The translations under genes and the position numbers were made by a program. 7,028 bases of DNA from Phycisphaerae bacterium (lineage in GTDB: Bacteria; Planctomycetota; Phycisphaerae; UBA1845; PWPN01), in assembly GCA_003557125.1 (NCBI GenBank), contig PWPN01000152.1, forward strand, positions 1 through 7,028, given 5' to 3'. Below the pieces are notes generated by a model. That model ran no database searches. It was not told where the DNA came from and saw only the letters and a list, made by a program, of their open reading frames with translations. Within the stretch, counting starts at the first letter, position 1; every line of letters begins with the position of its first letter. Positions 6,708-7,028 of this stretch are shown piece after piece.

Positions 6708-6736
6708 GGGTGGCACTGGCGGCTTGTCCGCCAGTG
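6708..6736. repeat. Hairpin unit 6, subtype A
   Basis: The 29 bases are identical to 6553-6581: GGGTGG then CACTGGCGG / CTTGT / CCGCCAGTG (arms 6714-6722 and 6728-6736). It is the first hairpin met by transcription coming from the leucine-rich-repeat gene, 60 bases past its stop, but no T-run follows on that strand. Confidence 0.85.
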
Positions 6737-6796
6737 TCGAGGCAAGCGACCCTGCACAGCCGACATCGAACGAAAATTTGACTCACCGAAACGACA

Positions 6797-7028
6797 CTAA
6801 CGCCGGCGCCCCGTGGAACGGCTCGGCGACGCCTGAACCGAGTTGGTTCTGACGAAAATCGGAGGATTCCTGTTCTGGAGTCGGGCGACCGCGCGCCGGC
6901 TGAAAGGCCTGTCGGACTCGATCCTCAGCCCACGCAACGACTTGCAGCGCGCCAGAGCCAGCAAGCCCCGATCAGTGAAGCTGCCATGGATAACCAGGCT
7001 CAACAGGCCTTCGCACGCCGCCAGGCAA
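6797..7028 (-). CDS. C-terminal end of a leucine-rich-repeat protein (5' end outside window)
   Basis: The frame is open from the right edge to TAG at 6797-6799 and gives 76 residues. A TTG at 7003 could be read as a start, but the codons upstream to the edge continue the same repeat pattern, so this is the tail of a longer protein. Visible repeats: LAACEGLLSLVIHGSFTD, then RGLLALARCKSLRGLRIES, with regular Leu spacing and Cys before the L-x-x-L core as in cysteine-containing LRRs. A capping segment FSRRAVARLQNRNPPIFV follows, similar to the terminal helix and strand that often close planctomycete LRR domains, and then a basic tail ending in RRR. Likely a protein-interaction module; partner and location cannot be told. 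Moderate confidence because only about two repeats are visible. Confidence 0.7.
   Translation of the reverse strand, partial: CLAACEGLLSLVIHGSFTDRGLLALARCKSLRGLRIESDRPFSRRAVARLQNRNPPIFVRTNSVQASPSRSTGRRR

Larger units (their letters stand above)
6423..6736. repeat. Cluster of six REP-like palindromic units in two subtypes
   Basis: Five units start with GGGTGG followed within 1-2 bases by an inverted repeat; the sixth, leftmost, has a diverged lead-in (GGTCGT). Subtype A has arms CACTGGCGG and CCGCCAGTG around CTTGT (6521-6543, decayed; 6559-6581; 6714-6736). Subtype B has arms of the form ACGGxCx and its complement around TCT or TCTA (6423-6440, 6460-6476, 6600-6616). Both B units from 6453 and 6593 are framed by CAGGGTGG before and CGTCGAT after. 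Arms differ between units yet stay complementary. Similar palindromes are scattered in planctomycete and verrucomicrobial genomes. It is not a CRISPR array: spacers are irregular and the units are themselves hairpins. Confidence 0.85.
6310..6796. other. Gene-free intergenic region holding a palindromic repeat cluster
   Basis: This 487-base stretch lies between the stop of the leucine-rich-repeat gene and the ACT gene start. It contains the ACT promoter candidate and ribosome binding site (6317-6390), six related hairpins (6423-6736) and two other small inverted repeats (6659-6681 and 6687-6698). The short frames that cross it on both strands are translations of the repeats. I see nothing in 6737-6796. 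Confidence 0.8.

Noticed and set aside
6423..6736. CRISPR array
   Set aside because: Repeat units are of two sequences, strongly self-palindromic and irregularly spaced, with no uniform unique spacers and no cas genes in the window.
6502..6852. Plus-strand frame of 116 codons through the repeats
   Set aside because: Its sequence (repeated WHWRLVR-like and GTGGLSA segments) is translation of the palindromes and runs antisense into the leucine-rich-repeat gene.

Overview
The window looks like high-GC bacterial chromosome, most likely from a planctomycete or a related PVC-type lineage. This rests on three soft signs: a cysteine-bearing leucine-rich-repeat protein end, a cluster of short palindromes of the kind whose chance translations give 'GRDARAT' and 'GKMPVPP' peptides in planctomycete and verrucomicrobial annotations, and strong avoidance of TTA, CTA and TCA codons. 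No rRNA or other marker gene is present, so the phylum is an inference.

All four supported genes lie on the minus strand, so the reading order is right to left. At the right edge (6797-7028) is the C-terminal end of a leucine-rich-repeat protein whose start lies outside the window. Next comes a 487-base gene-free stretch (6310-6796) with six GC-rich hairpins in two covarying subtypes, then a candidate promoter and a strong ribosome binding site for a 144-residue protein of two ACT domains (5875-6309). After a 241-base spacer comes the centrepiece, a 1323-residue three-enzyme fusion (1662-5633): beta-phosphoglucomutase, trehalose-6-phosphate phosphatase and a GH65 glycoside phosphorylase/hydrolase, the architecture known from mycobacterial OtsB1 (Rv2006). 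It is followed after 69 bases by a gene running off the left edge (1-1592, 530 residues visible): a RecA/KaiC-like domain without a P-loop joined to the PEP-synthase/PPDK nucleotide-binding (ATP-grasp) domain.

The fusion could carry sugar from trehalose 6-phosphate to trehalose, then to beta-glucose 1-phosphate plus glucose, then to glucose 6-phosphate, all on one polypeptide. All the HAD motif residues and the GH65 acid are present. The downstream gene is probably co-transcribed and suggests a link to the PEP/pyruvate node, although its own reaction cannot be settled from the visible part.

The plus strand carries two very long open frames (12-2090 and 2091-5621). They are the exact antisense codon register of the two large minus-strand genes and are not genes. 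The real left-edge gene is easily missed because it has no stop codon inside the window.
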